Shown piece by piece: positions 1-7,384 of a DNA stretch of 11,073 nucleotides (position 1 is the stretch's first letter; each line of letters begins with the position of its first letter). Source of the DNA: JBBROS01 sp043748985 (GTDB taxonomy: Bacteria > Pseudomonadota > Alphaproteobacteria > Acetobacterales > Acetobacteraceae); NCBI GenBank assembly GCA_043748985.1, contig JAYVEG010000205.1:1-11073 (forward strand), read 5' to 3'. The notes under the pieces were generated by a model. The model had not been told where the DNA came from. It saw only the letters and a list, made by a program, of their open reading frames with translations, and did no database searches. The translations under genes were made by a program, and so were the position numbers.

Positions 1-102
1 AGCAAGTATCCCTGGGACTACTACAAGATGGTGGTGGAGACGCCGTCGGACGCGGCATGGAAGCCGCTGGCCGCCGGTGGTTGCCCGTTGGTGAAGGCCT
101 AA
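1..102 (+). CDS. C-terminal end of a periplasmic ABC transporter substrate-binding protein (Liv/HAAT type), 5' truncated
   Basis: Reading frame 1 is open from the window edge to TAA at 100-102 and gives 33 residues ending in GGCPLVKA. The segment contains a PWDYYK motif, then an acidic/proline stretch and a WKPLAAGGCPLV ending. This resembles the extreme C-terminus of periplasmic binding proteins of the branched-chain amino acid/amide/urea uptake family (Peripla_BP_6). The gene is followed after 2 nt by a LivH-type permease, which is the usual order for these operons. The protein would bind the solute in the periplasm and deliver it to LivH/LivM. The ligand cannot be deduced, because the binding clefts lie outside the window. 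The family call rests on the short tail plus context. Confidence 0.8.
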   Translation, partial: SKYPWDYYKMVVETPSDAAWKPLAAGGCPLVKA

Positions 103-104
103 TC

Positions 105-1040
105 ATGTTCATGGTGTTCGGCGTGCCGGGTCCGCTGTTGTTCGGGCAGTTGTTGCTGGGTCTGATCAATGGGGCGTTCTATGCGCTGTTGTCGTTGGGG
201 CTGGCGATCATCTTCGGCATGCTGAACATCATCAACTTCGCGCATGGCGCTGTGTTCATGCTGGGCGCGTTCGTCGCCTGGATGCTGCTGACACCGAACA
301 CCTGGCTCGGCATGATCTCGCCTGGCCTCTCGGTCCCGGACTGGATGACCCTGGGCTACTGGCCGGCGCTGATCATCGCGCCGCTGATCGTGGGCGCATT
401 CGGGCTGCTGCTCGAGAAGACAATCATCAGCCGGCTGTACAAACTGGACCATCTCTACGGCTTGCTGCTGACCTTCGGCCTCGCGCTGATCTTCGAGGGC
501 CTCGCCCGCAACGCCTTCGGCTCCTCTGGCATGCCATACCGCATTCCCAGCCAGCTCCAGGGCGCGACCGACCTCGGGTTCATGTTCATGCCGAATTATC
601 GTGGCTGGGTCGTCGTGGCCGCCGTCATCGTGTGCCTGGGAACCTGGCTGATCATCGAGAAGACGTCGCTGGGTTCGCGTCTGCGGGCGGCAACCGAGAA
701 CCCCGGCCTTGTGCAGGCCTTCGGCGTGAATGTACCGCGGATGATCAGCCTGACCTATGCCGGCGGCGTCGCCCTGGCGGCGTTCGCGGGTGTGCTCGCT
801 GCGCCGATCTATTCGGTGAACCCGAACATGGGGTCCAACTTCATCATCACTGTCTTCGCAGTCGTGGTGATCGGTGGGATGGGGAGCATCCTGGGCAGCA
901 TCGTGACCGGGTTCGGCTTGGGGATCGTGGAAGGGCTGACGAAGGTGTTCTATCCGCAGGCCTCGGCGACGGTGATCTTCGTGGTGATGGTGATCGTGCT
1001 GCTGGCGCGACCAGCGGGCCTGTTCGGGAAGTCCGCGTGA
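105..1040 (+). CDS. livH: Branched-chain amino acid-type ABC transporter permease, LivH subunit
   Basis: The 311-residue polytopic inner-membrane protein belongs to the BPD_transp_2 family and forms half of the channel of a HAAT-type uptake ABC transporter. The N-terminus carries the LivH signature (FGMLNIINFAHGAVFMLGAF, residues about 36-55). The C-terminal third has the conserved VVVIGGMGSILGSIVTG stretch that includes the coupling region. Hydrophobic segments fill most of the sequence. ATG 105 is chosen because GAAGG at 93-97 lies 7 nt upstream and the binding-protein gene stops at 102. An upstream ATG at 57 would overlap that gene and add a non-membrane tail. ATG 111 is possible but further from the ribosome site. 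The gene ends in TGATG, overlapping livM by one base, so the two are translationally coupled. Substrate specificity (amino acid, amide or urea) cannot be read from the permease. Confidence 0.93.
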   Translation: MFMVFGVPGPLLFGQLLLGLINGAFYALLSLGLAIIFGMLNIINFAHGAVFMLGAFVAWMLLTPNTWLGMISPGLSVPDWMTLGYWPALIIAPLIVGAFGLLLEKTIISRLYKLDHLYGLLLTFGLALIFEGLARNAFGSSGMPYRIPSQLQGATDLGFMFMPNYRGWVVVAAVIVCLGTWLIIEKTSLGSRLRAATENPGLVQAFGVNVPRMISLTYAGGVALAAFAGVLAAPIYSVNPNMGSNFIITVFAVVVIGGMGSILGSIVTGFGLGIVEGLTKVFYPQASATVIFVVMVIVLLARPAGLFGKSA

Positions 1041-2026
1041 TGAGCGTTTCCGTGACCGGCGCCGCCACGCCATCGACGCGTCCGTTCCGGTTCCTGGGAT
1101 TCACCGGGGCGCAGGGGATCGCCTTCCTGGTTATGCTGGCGCTGATCGTGATCTTGCCGTTCGCCGGCGTCTATCCCGTGTTCCTGATGAAGGTGCTCTG
1201 CTTCGCGCTGTTCGCGTGCGCGTTCAACCTGCTGATCGGGTATGTGGGGCTGCTGAGCTTCGGGCATGCCGCGTATTTCGGAATGGGCGGGTATGTGACC
1301 GCCTGGACCGCGAAGGTCTGGGGCCTCGACCCGGCGCTGGCCATCCTGCTGGGTGGTGTCACGGGGGCCGGGCTTGGGCTGGTCTTCGGATCCTTGGCGA
1401 TCCGGCGACAGGGCATTTATTTCGCCATGATCACGCTGGCATTGGCGCAGATGAATTACTTCTTCTGCCTGCAGGCACCGTTCACCGGCGGCGAGGACGG
1501 CATCCAGCAGGTGCCGCGCGGCACGCTGTTCGGGTTCATCTCGTTGCGGTCGGACATGACGATGTATGCGCTGGTGGCGACCGTGTTCGTGGTGGGCTTC
1601 CTGCTAATCCATCGGGTGGTGCATTCGCCGTTCGGGCAGGTGCTGAAGGCGATCCGCGAAAACGAGCCGCGCGCGACGTCGTTGGGCTATCGGACGGACG
1701 ACTACAAGCTGATCGCGTTCGTGCTGTCGTGCTTCGTGACAGGGATCGCGGGCGGCATGAAGTCGCTGGTGTTCGGGATCGCGACACTGACGGACGTGAA
1801 CTATGCCATGTCGGGCGACGTAGTGCTGATGACGCTGCTGGGCGGGCTGGGGACGATCTTCGGGCCCGTGCTGGGGGCGACGGTGATCCAGTCGCTGGAG
1901 CAATACCTGGCGCAGTTCGGATCCTGGGTGACGGTGACGCAGGGGGTGATCTTCGTTATCTGCGTGCTGGCGTTCCGGCGCGGGATCATTGGCGAGATCG
2001 CGGCGAAGCTGCGGATCCATCTGTAG
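1040..2026 (+). CDS. livM: Branched-chain amino acid-type ABC transporter permease, LivM subunit
   Basis: This 328-residue membrane protein is the partner permease of LivH in the same transporter. The family signature GYVGLLSFGHAAYFGMGGY lies at about residues 71-89. Later come ENEPRATSLGY, characteristic of the cytoplasmic coupling region of LivM, and a glycine-rich LLGGLGTIFGPVLGA segment near the C-terminus. About 25 polar residues precede the first membrane helix. ATG 1040 shares its A with the livH stop codon (TGATG) and has GGGAAG at 1026-1031 as ribosome site. GTG 1037 immediately before it is in frame but adds only one residue. No LivG or LivF ATPase follows. The next gene is convergent, so livM ends the operon and the ATPases must be upstream of the window or unlinked. 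Confidence 0.93.
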   Translation: MSVSVTGAATPSTRPFRFLGFTGAQGIAFLVMLALIVILPFAGVYPVFLMKVLCFALFACAFNLLIGYVGLLSFGHAAYFGMGGYVTAWTAKVWGLDPALAILLGGVTGAGLGLVFGSLAIRRQGIYFAMITLALAQMNYFFCLQAPFTGGEDGIQQVPRGTLFGFISLRSDMTMYALVATVFVVGFLLIHRVVHSPFGQVLKAIRENEPRATSLGYRTDDYKLIAFVLSCFVTGIAGGMKSLVFGIATLTDVNYAMSGDVVLMTLLGGLGTIFGPVLGATVIQSLEQYLAQFGSWVTVTQGVIFVICVLAFRRGIIGEIAAKLRIHL

Positions 2027-2071
2027 GGCGAATGCAATCCGGCGGTCCGGCGCGCATTTCCTCCGCCCTAC
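2023..2071. repeat. Imperfect palindrome (REP-like or bidirectional terminator) spanning the two convergent stop codons
   Basis: GTAGGGCG at 2023-2030 is perfectly inverted as CGCCCTAC at 2064-2071. Inside it, AATGC (2031-2035) pairs with GCATT (2054-2058), and CCGG-CGGT-CCGG (2039-2050) can form a tip hairpin. The outer arms contain the livM TAG (2024-2026) and, on the other strand, the TAG of the carrier-thioesterase gene (2070-2068). A transcript from either side could fold into a long hairpin. No T-run follows, so classical intrinsic termination is unproven. Arms reading GTAGGGCG...CGCCCTAC recall dispersed intergenic palindromes common in proteobacterial genomes, so this may be one degenerate copy. 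The pairing is seen directly; the role is inferred. Confidence 0.5.
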
Positions 2072-3126
2072 GTCATGGCTGTGATCAGGGCGGCTGAAAC
2101 CGCTCGGCGGTTGGCGGCGGAAAGCATGGAGATGTGATCGCCGGGGACTTGGGTTACGGTGATGTCGGCGGCTATCGCGGCCCAGCCGAGGTCGTCCGGG
2201 GCGTCTGGGCGATGGGCGGCGGTGCGGATCAGGAACACGGGCGCGCGGAGCGGGTGGGGCGGTGGATGCCATGCGCGGGTCCAGGCTTCGGCCGCGTTGA
2301 AGCGCATTTCCTGCGCCAGATGATGGCCGGACCAGTAGCCGAGCGTGCCGAGCGCGCGGCCCGCAAGGTCCATGAGGTGGGTGCCGGCCAGGAAGCGGAG
2401 GATCGGGCGGAGCGCTGGTTGTCCGTTGAGGCGGCCGAGCACGAGGGCGGCGCGCTCGGCCCGGGTGCCTTTGCGGGCGAGGCGGTTCAGGTCCCACCAG
2501 GCTTCGCGCAGGGAGCAGGGCGGCGACCAGACGTGACGGGCGTCGCCGGCCCAGGCCGGCGTTGGCATGTCAATTATGACCAGGCGATGCAGGTCCAGGC
2601 CGGCCGCCTCTAGTCGGAAGGCCAGGATGCCGGCGAGTTGAGCGCCGAGGGAGTAGCCGATCAGAGTGACGGGCGCCTGCGCTGCCGCGGCGGCGAGGGT
2701 GGGTTCGAGCGTGGCAGCGATATCCTCCAGACCGAGGCGGCCTTGTGCCATAGCGCGCCACCCGGGATAGGCCAGCATCTCCATCAAGATCCGGCCAGCG
2801 CAATCCGCGCGCACGCCCGCCAGGCCCGGCGTGTCGCCGCGGGCGCCTGGCAGGAGGAAGATGCCACCGGTTGAAGAAGGGGCCGGACCGGCGGCCAGGG
2901 CAGCGTCGAGCGCCTGGGCCATGCCGGTGGCGTCCGTTTCTGCGGTAAATGCTTCGAGGGAAAGGCGGCCGCCGACGCGGCTTTCCAGCGCGAACAAAAG
3001 CGTGAGCAACTGCAGCGAGTCTCCGGCCGCTTCCAGAAAGGTGACGCCGGGTACTGGGTCCTCGCCCAGCACGCGGCGCCAGGCGATGGCGACGGCCCGT
3101 TCGGACTCGGCGCTGGCGCGGCTCAA
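2068..3126 (-). CDS. NRPS-like carrier protein-thioesterase didomain protein (T-TE)
   Basis: This 352-residue protein has two domains. Residues about 6-80 form a phosphopantetheine-binding carrier domain, with AAGDSLQLL carrying the attachment Ser37 (family consensus is closer to GGDS). After an alanine/proline linker, about 88-352 form an alpha/beta-hydrolase thioesterase: IFLLPG strand, nucleophile elbow GYSLG with Ser159, a likely acidic residue in VIIDMP (Asp186), and His331 in VPGDH. It would carry an acyl thioester made by the upstream adenylation enzyme and release it by hydrolysis, cyclisation or condensation. The start is uncertain. TTG 3126 has GAGG at 3138-3135, 8 nt upstream and overlapping the stop of the previous gene. 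TTG 3162, giving 364 aa and a 26-nt overlap, lacks a ribosome site. The acyl substrate is unknown. Confidence 0.85.
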   Translation of the reverse strand: MSRASAESERAVAIAWRRVLGEDPVPGVTFLEAAGDSLQLLTLLFALESRVGGRLSLEAFTAETDATGMAQALDAALAAGPAPSSTGGIFLLPGARGDTPGLAGVRADCAGRILMEMLAYPGWRAMAQGRLGLEDIAATLEPTLAAAAAQAPVTLIGYSLGAQLAGILAFRLEAAGLDLHRLVIIDMPTPAWAGDARHVWSPPCSLREAWWDLNRLARKGTRAERAALVLGRLNGQPALRPILRFLAGTHLMDLAGRALGTLGYWSGHHLAQEMRFNAAEAWTRAWHPPPHPLRAPVFLIRTAAHRPDAPDDLGWAAIAADITVTQVPGDHISMLSAANRRAVSAALITAMT

Positions 3127-3134
3127 AGCAGGCG

Positions 3135-3138
3135 CCTC
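3135..3138 (-). promoter_or_regulatory. Ribosome-binding site that decides the T-TE start
   Basis: On the minus strand, GAGG at 3138-3135 overlaps the TGA stop (3139-3137) of the adenylation gene and lies 8 nt before TTG 3126. This fits termination-reinitiation coupling between the two NRPS-like genes. The alternative TTG at 3162 has no purine-rich site upstream. Confidence 0.45.
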
Positions 3139-4708
3139 AAGCAGCGATTCCTCTCTTCGCAAGGGTGGTCAAGCGTACGAGGTCGACCTTGCCGCCGGGG
3201 AGCTGGGGAAGGACGTCAAGCGGCATGATGCGAGAGGGGATCATGGAAGCGGGCAGGCGGGTCCGCAGGGAGGCACGGACTGCGTCGGGCGTGGTGCCGG
3301 AATGTAGGGCGACGAAGGCAAGGAGAGTCCGACCGTTCGGTGAGACGACGGCGGCGTCGGCGACACCGTCGCAGGCGCGCAGGGCAGCCTCGATCTCGCC
3401 GGGTTCGATGCGCTGGCCGTTGAGCTTGAGCATTCGGTCCTGGCGGCCGAGGATGATGTAGACGCCGTCTTCGGTGCAGCGGGCGATGTCGCCGGTGTGG
3501 TGGATGCGCCGGGTCGGGTCGGTGGGGTCCGATGCAAAGGGGCCGGGGCGGCAGGCGCCCCCGTGCCATTCGCCCAGCGCGTTGTAGGGGCTGCGGAGCA
3601 CGAGTTCGCCGGGTTCGTCAGGCGCGCAGGGGGCGCCGTTCTCGTCGAGGATGAGGGCCGCGGTGCCGGGAGTGAGACGGCCGGCGGGCGCGCGGAACTG
3701 GTCGTGGGTGTCAGTGGCGGAGGGATACCAGGCGATGCTGCCGGATTCAGTGGAGCCATAACTGGTGTAGATGACGGCGTCTGGCGGAATGCATGCGCGC
3801 AGGACGGCGATGTCGCCCCGGAGGACGGGCTCACTGACCAAGGTTACGCTTCGCATGCCGTGCAGGATGCGGGTCGCGTCTGGGAGGGCGGTGATGAGGC
3901 GCAAGGCGGAGGGGGCGGCGCGCAGCAGGGTGACGGGTCGCTGGGTCAAGGATTCGATCAGGCCTGAAATGCCGTCGCGGCGAAGGTCCAGGAAGCGAAG
4001 GCCGACGCCGGCAACGGCGCAGGACAGCATAGCCAAGGCGCCCCCCAGCGTTGCAGGGGGGGCGAGACTGAGGCAGAGGTCGGCGCCCGCCTTCACGCCG
4101 CAGCTGTTCATCTGGGCCCAGGCCTTGCCCATCATGGTATGTTGGCTGTGGACGATCGCCTTGGGCCGGCCCGTGCTGCCGGACGTGCAGAGGATGATCG
4201 CCGGGGCATCGACGGGCAGCGGGCGCAGGAGACGCAGGTCTGCGCCCGGGCGGCTCGAAGCGGGTTCAGGCCAAACCACGACCGATTGTATGTTCCCGAT
4301 CGACGCCGCGCCGGGCGACAGGATCAGCAGCGCGACGCCGGCGCCGTCCAGGATCTGGGACGTGCGTAATGCGGGCCATGCCGGGTCGAGCAGGATGGCC
4401 GGCCGGTTGGCCGCGAGGCAGGCGAACAGGGCGACGCTATAGGCGGGACCGGGCGGAAGCAGAATGCCGACGGGACCGAGGGAGCCTGCCAGCTGCGTTA
4501 CGAGAACAGCGATTTCATGCCACAGCGCGTCGAAGGTTAGTCTGTGCTCGCTGTCTTCCAGGGCGACAACGCTGCCATGGCGCGCGACGGTCGCGGCAAG
4601 GGTTTCCAGAACCGGGCGGTCGCGGACCCCGTCGTCCAGCGCCGGGTCAGCGGGCCATGGCCAGCTCGGGTCTGCTTCATGCCAAACGTGTTCGGGATAG
4701 CGCACCAT
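3137..4708 (-). CDS. Stand-alone NRPS-like adenylation enzyme (AMP-binding, ANL superfamily)
   Basis: The 523-residue enzyme has the full set of adenylation core motifs. A3 is TSGSTGRPKA (175-184), A5 is YGSTES (317-322) and A7 is HTGD (404-407). The hinge/A8 loop is GRQDRMLKLNGQRIEPGEIE (421-440), and A10 LPGGKVDL supplies the catalytic Lys507. It should activate a carboxylic acid with ATP and load it on a phosphopantetheine thiol, most simply that of the carrier domain encoded next. There is no condensation domain and no fused carrier. Where amino-acid-activating domains have the FDxS-type A4 motif with the amino-anchoring Asp, this protein reads APPATLGG (216-223), so a substrate without a free alpha-amino group is plausible. 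ATG 4708 is the start, without a strong ribosome site. The reading frame ends inside the A-T linker, in a different frame from the carrier gene, so the pair may be a split or frameshifted A-T-TE protein. Confidence 0.88.
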   Translation of the reverse strand: MVRYPEHVWHEADPSWPWPADPALDDGVRDRPVLETLAATVARHGSVVALEDSEHRLTFDALWHEIAVLVTQLAGSLGPVGILLPPGPAYSVALFACLAANRPAILLDPAWPALRTSQILDGAGVALLILSPGAASIGNIQSVVVWPEPASSRPGADLRLLRPLPVDAPAIILCTSGSTGRPKAIVHSQHTMMGKAWAQMNSCGVKAGADLCLSLAPPATLGGALAMLSCAVAGVGLRFLDLRRDGISGLIESLTQRPVTLLRAAPSALRLITALPDATRILHGMRSVTLVSEPVLRGDIAVLRACIPPDAVIYTSYGSTESGSIAWYPSATDTHDQFRAPAGRLTPGTAALILDENGAPCAPDEPGELVLRSPYNALGEWHGGACRPGPFASDPTDPTRRIHHTGDIARCTEDGVYIILGRQDRMLKLNGQRIEPGEIEAALRACDGVADAAVVSPNGRTLLAFVALHSGTTPDAVRASLRTRLPASMIPSRIMPLDVLPQLPGGKVDLVRLTTLAKRGIAA

Positions 4709-4786
4709 GATGGAGTGCCGTGTATCAAACAGTCGGCGGCGCAGGAATGGGTATTGTGGCGCACCGACACCTGCGCCGGGTGGAAG

Positions 4787-4815
4787 GTGACCGCGGGCCC
4801 TGCGTGGTCTAAGAT
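4787..4815 (+). promoter_or_regulatory. Candidate sigma-70-type promoter for the acyltransferase-exporter operon
   Basis: GTGACC (4787-4792; 4 of 6 to TTGACA) is followed after exactly 17 nt by TAAGAT (4810-4815; 4 of 6 to TATAAT). Transcription would begin near 4822, about 19 nt before GTG 4841 and just upstream of its AGGAG. This arrangement makes ATG 4814, which lies inside the -10 box, an unlikely start. Weak matches of this kind occur by chance, so this is a suggestion. No equally good promoter is seen for the leftward adenylation gene in the same 132-nt region. Confidence 0.35.
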
Positions 4816-4830
4816 GCGCATCCGCCGCCC

Positions 4831-4835
4831 AGGAG
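4831..4835 (+). promoter_or_regulatory. Ribosome-binding site fixing a GTG start
   Basis: AGGAG at 4831-4835 is separated by 5 nt from GTG 4841. It is the best Shine-Dalgarno match in the divergent region. It supports GTG 4841 over the in-frame ATGs at 4814 and further upstream, which would run back into the opposing adenylation gene. Confidence 0.6.
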
Positions 4836-4840
4836 TCTTC

Positions 4841-7384
4841 GTGCTACGCCCCGGCCCCTCCCGTTTCCGCCCCGAGGCGCTATTCAAGCCGAAATCCGTG
4901 CTGCTCGTGGGCGCCGGAACTCCGCTGGGGGCACTGATTGCGGCCAATATGGGCGCCTACAGCGGCGTGATGACGACGGCCGAGCCCGGCTCGATGCCCG
5001 ACGCACCGTTCGACCTGGCCATCCTGGCGTGTGCGCCGGACGAGGTTGCAGGCTGCCTGGCAGCGCTGGGACGTGCCGGCACAATGGCGGCGGTGTGTGC
5101 GACGCCTGCCCCGGGACTGGCGGAGGCGGCGCGGGCCGCGGGCATCCGGGTGCTGGGGCCGGCGTCGTTCGGGGTGATCGTTCCGGCGATCGGGCTGAAC
5201 GCATCGTCGGCCCATGTGCCCGTGCTGCCGGGCCGGGTGGCGCTGGTATCGCAGTCGGCAGCGCTGTGCCGGGCGGTGCTGGATTGGGCGGCGCCGAACG
5301 GTGTGGGCTTCAGCCATGTGGTGGGCACGGGCGGCAATGCGCAGACCGGGTTCAGCCTGGTGCTGGACTGGCTGTCGCGCGACCCGGGCACGGGTGCCAT
5401 CCTGCTGGACATCCGTACCATCCGCGACCGGCGCTCGTTCCTGGCGGCGGCGCGGGCTGCGGCGCGGTTGCGGCCCGTGGTCGCTATCCGGGCGGGTGGG
5501 CGACTGACGGACCCGAGCGGGCGGTCGGACGCCGTGTTCGATGCGGCACTTCGGCGTGCAGGTGTCCTTAGGGTCACGGGCCTGGCCAACTTCCTGGGCG
5601 CGGCCGAGATCCTGACCCGCGCGCGGCCGCCGCGAACGGAGCAGCTGGCCATCGCCACCAACGCGATCGGCCCGGCCCAGATGGCCGCCGACGCGGCGCT
5701 CTCCGCTGGCCTGCCGCTGCTGGAGCTGGATGCAGTGGCGCGCGCGGTGCTGGCGCTGCATCTGCCTCTGGGGCCCGCGGACGCCGGCATCGTGTGGACC
5801 GGCGCGGATCGGCCGACCCGGGTGGCCGATGCGGTGGCCATGCTGGCTGGACTGCCGGAAACCGGCGGCATTGTCGCGATCCTGGCGCCGACCGGCCCGG
5901 CCGACACAGCAGCGGTGTCCGCGTTGGCGGCGGCACGGCCGAGCCTGCGGGTGCCGGTTCTGGCTTGCGTGCTGGGGGAGACGACAGGCGCGGTGCATCG
6001 CCGAACGCTGGCCGATGCAGGGATGCCGGTATTCGCGACGCCCGAGTCGGCGGTGCGCGCGTTCGCACAGCTGGTGGATCAGCGCCGGGCCCGCGCGGCG
6101 GCGGCGGAACTGCCGCCACGGCGGGTGCTGCGCCTGGCGCCCGACCATGAGGCGGTGCGCCGGGTGATCGTGCGGGTGCGCCAGGATGGCCGCTGCGGGC
6201 TGAGCCAGGACGAGGCGGCTGAGGTGCTCTCGGCCTATGGCATGCCGGTGGTCCCGGCGCGCGCCGTGCACACCGCGGGCGATGCCGCCGATGCTGCGGC
6301 GATGCTCGGCTTTCCCGTGGTGCTGAAGCGCCGCCGGTTCGTGCGCCCCATCGGGCGTGCGCCCGGCGGCATCGTCATCGGCTTGCCGGACCGGGGCACG
6401 GTCGAGCGCAATGCTGCCCGGATGGAGCCGGCGCCGGATGGTTACATCGTGCAGCGCCAGGTGTTCGCAGGCGGCGGGGCGCGCGCGCGGGAGCTGCGGA
6501 TCACGGTGGAGGACGACCCGGTCTTCGGCCCGGCAATCGGGTTCGGGCTGGGGGGCACGGCGGCCGACCTGTTGGATGATGTTGCCGTGGACCTGCCGCC
6601 GTTGAATCTGGCGCTGGCCCGCGGGCTGATCGGGCGGACCCGGGCGGCCGGGGTGCTGGCGGCGTTGCGGGACCAGCCGGAGGCGGACAGCGACGCGGTG
6701 GCCGATGCGTTGGTGCGGATAAGCCAGCTGGTGATCGAGCATCCGGAGATCGCGGCGCTGGACATCAACCCGCTGTTCGCGGACGCGGAGGGCGTCTCGG
6801 CCGCAGATGCGTGGATCGGGCTGCGGCCGGTGGGCGAGATGGCGCGGTTCGCCATCGCGGCTTATCCGGAGGAGCTTTCGGAACGGCGCGTGATGGGCGG
6901 CGAGACGCTCCTGATCCGCCCCATTCGGCCGGAGGATGCAGAGGCGCATGCGGCGCTGTTCCGGCGGCTGAGCCCCGAGGATATCCGCTATCGGTTCTTC
7001 AACATGCTGCGTGAACTGCCGCCCGAGCAGATCGCGCGGATGACCCAGGTGGATTACGACCGGGAGATGGCGTTCGTGGCGGTGCGGGAGGGCGATACGG
7101 TCGGCGTGGCGCGTCTGGTGCGCGAGATCGGCACCGACCATGGCGAGTTCGCCGTCGTCGTGGACCCCGCCATGAAGGGCCGCGGCCTGGCCCGGCGGCT
7201 GATGGAACGCCTGGTGGAATGGGGTGGCGCGCAGGGCATGACCGCGATCGTGGGCCAGGTGCTGGCGGAGAATGTCCCGATGCTGGCGTTCATGCGCAAG
7301 ATGGGCGCGACGATCCGTCGGCTGCCGGACGAGCCGGATGTGGTAGAGGCGGTGATCGCCACCGGGCCGAAGGATGGTGCCTGA
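4841..7384 (+). CDS. Pat/PatZ-type protein acyltransferase: acyl-CoA synthetase-like body with C-terminal GNAT domain
   Basis: The 847-residue protein has the domain order of the Salmonella Pat/E. coli PatZ lysine acetyltransferases. A CoA-binding Rossmann domain covers about 12-125 (SVLLVGAGTPLG), and succinyl-CoA-synthetase-like domains about 130-415 (RVALVSQSAALCRAVLDWAA). An ATP-grasp_5 domain covers about 450-660 (ELRITVEDDPVFGP, DLPPLNLALAR, LDINPLF) and a GNAT domain about 685-840 (MTQVDYDREMAFVAV, HGEFAVVV, KGRGLA). Glu769 matches the general base of Pat enzymes, and KGRGLA (779-784) is the acetyl-CoA pyrophosphate loop. Segments that carry the two phospho-histidines of true ADP-forming ligases have no histidine here (218-244 and 494-512), so ligase activity is unlikely. 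Known relatives acylate lysines of metabolic enzymes such as acetyl-CoA synthetase. The neighbouring AMP-binding enzyme is a conceivable but unproven target. The next gene overlaps by 11 nt. Confidence 0.85.
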   Translation: MLRPGPSRFRPEALFKPKSVLLVGAGTPLGALIAANMGAYSGVMTTAEPGSMPDAPFDLAILACAPDEVAGCLAALGRAGTMAAVCATPAPGLAEAARAAGIRVLGPASFGVIVPAIGLNASSAHVPVLPGRVALVSQSAALCRAVLDWAAPNGVGFSHVVGTGGNAQTGFSLVLDWLSRDPGTGAILLDIRTIRDRRSFLAAARAAARLRPVVAIRAGGRLTDPSGRSDAVFDAALRRAGVLRVTGLANFLGAAEILTRARPPRTEQLAIATNAIGPAQMAADAALSAGLPLLELDAVARAVLALHLPLGPADAGIVWTGADRPTRVADAVAMLAGLPETGGIVAILAPTGPADTAAVSALAAARPSLRVPVLACVLGETTGAVHRRTLADAGMPVFATPESAVRAFAQLVDQRRARAAAAELPPRRVLRLAPDHEAVRRVIVRVRQDGRCGLSQDEAAEVLSAYGMPVVPARAVHTAGDAADAAAMLGFPVVLKRRRFVRPIGRAPGGIVIGLPDRGTVERNAARMEPAPDGYIVQRQVFAGGGARARELRITVEDDPVFGPAIGFGLGGTAADLLDDVAVDLPPLNLALARGLIGRTRAAGVLAALRDQPEADSDAVADALVRISQLVIEHPEIAALDINPLFADAEGVSAADAWIGLRPVGEMARFAIAAYPEELSERRVMGGETLLIRPIRPEDAEAHAALFRRLSPEDIRYRFFNMLRELPPEQIARMTQVDYDREMAFVAVREGDTVGVARLVREIGTDHGEFAVVVDPAMKGRGLARRLMERLVEWGGAQGMTAIVGQVLAENVPMLAFMRKMGATIRRLPDEPDVVEAVIATGPKDGA

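Noticed and set aside
632..1039. N-terminal extension of LivM
   Set aside because: It overlaps the livH coding sequence in another frame and is Arg/Gly/Asp-rich rather than hydrophobic; the TGATG start at 1040 with GGGAAG upstream is standard.
2134..3967. Several plus-strand open frames opposite the NRPS-like genes
   Set aside because: They are fragmentary, composition-biased and motif-free, whereas the minus strand carries complete adenylation, carrier and thioesterase motifs.
4544..4840. N-terminal extension of the acyltransferase from an upstream ATG
   Set aside because: The extra 99 codons run antisense through the adenylation gene start, show no family sequence and have no ribosome site; AGGAG before GTG 4841 fits better.
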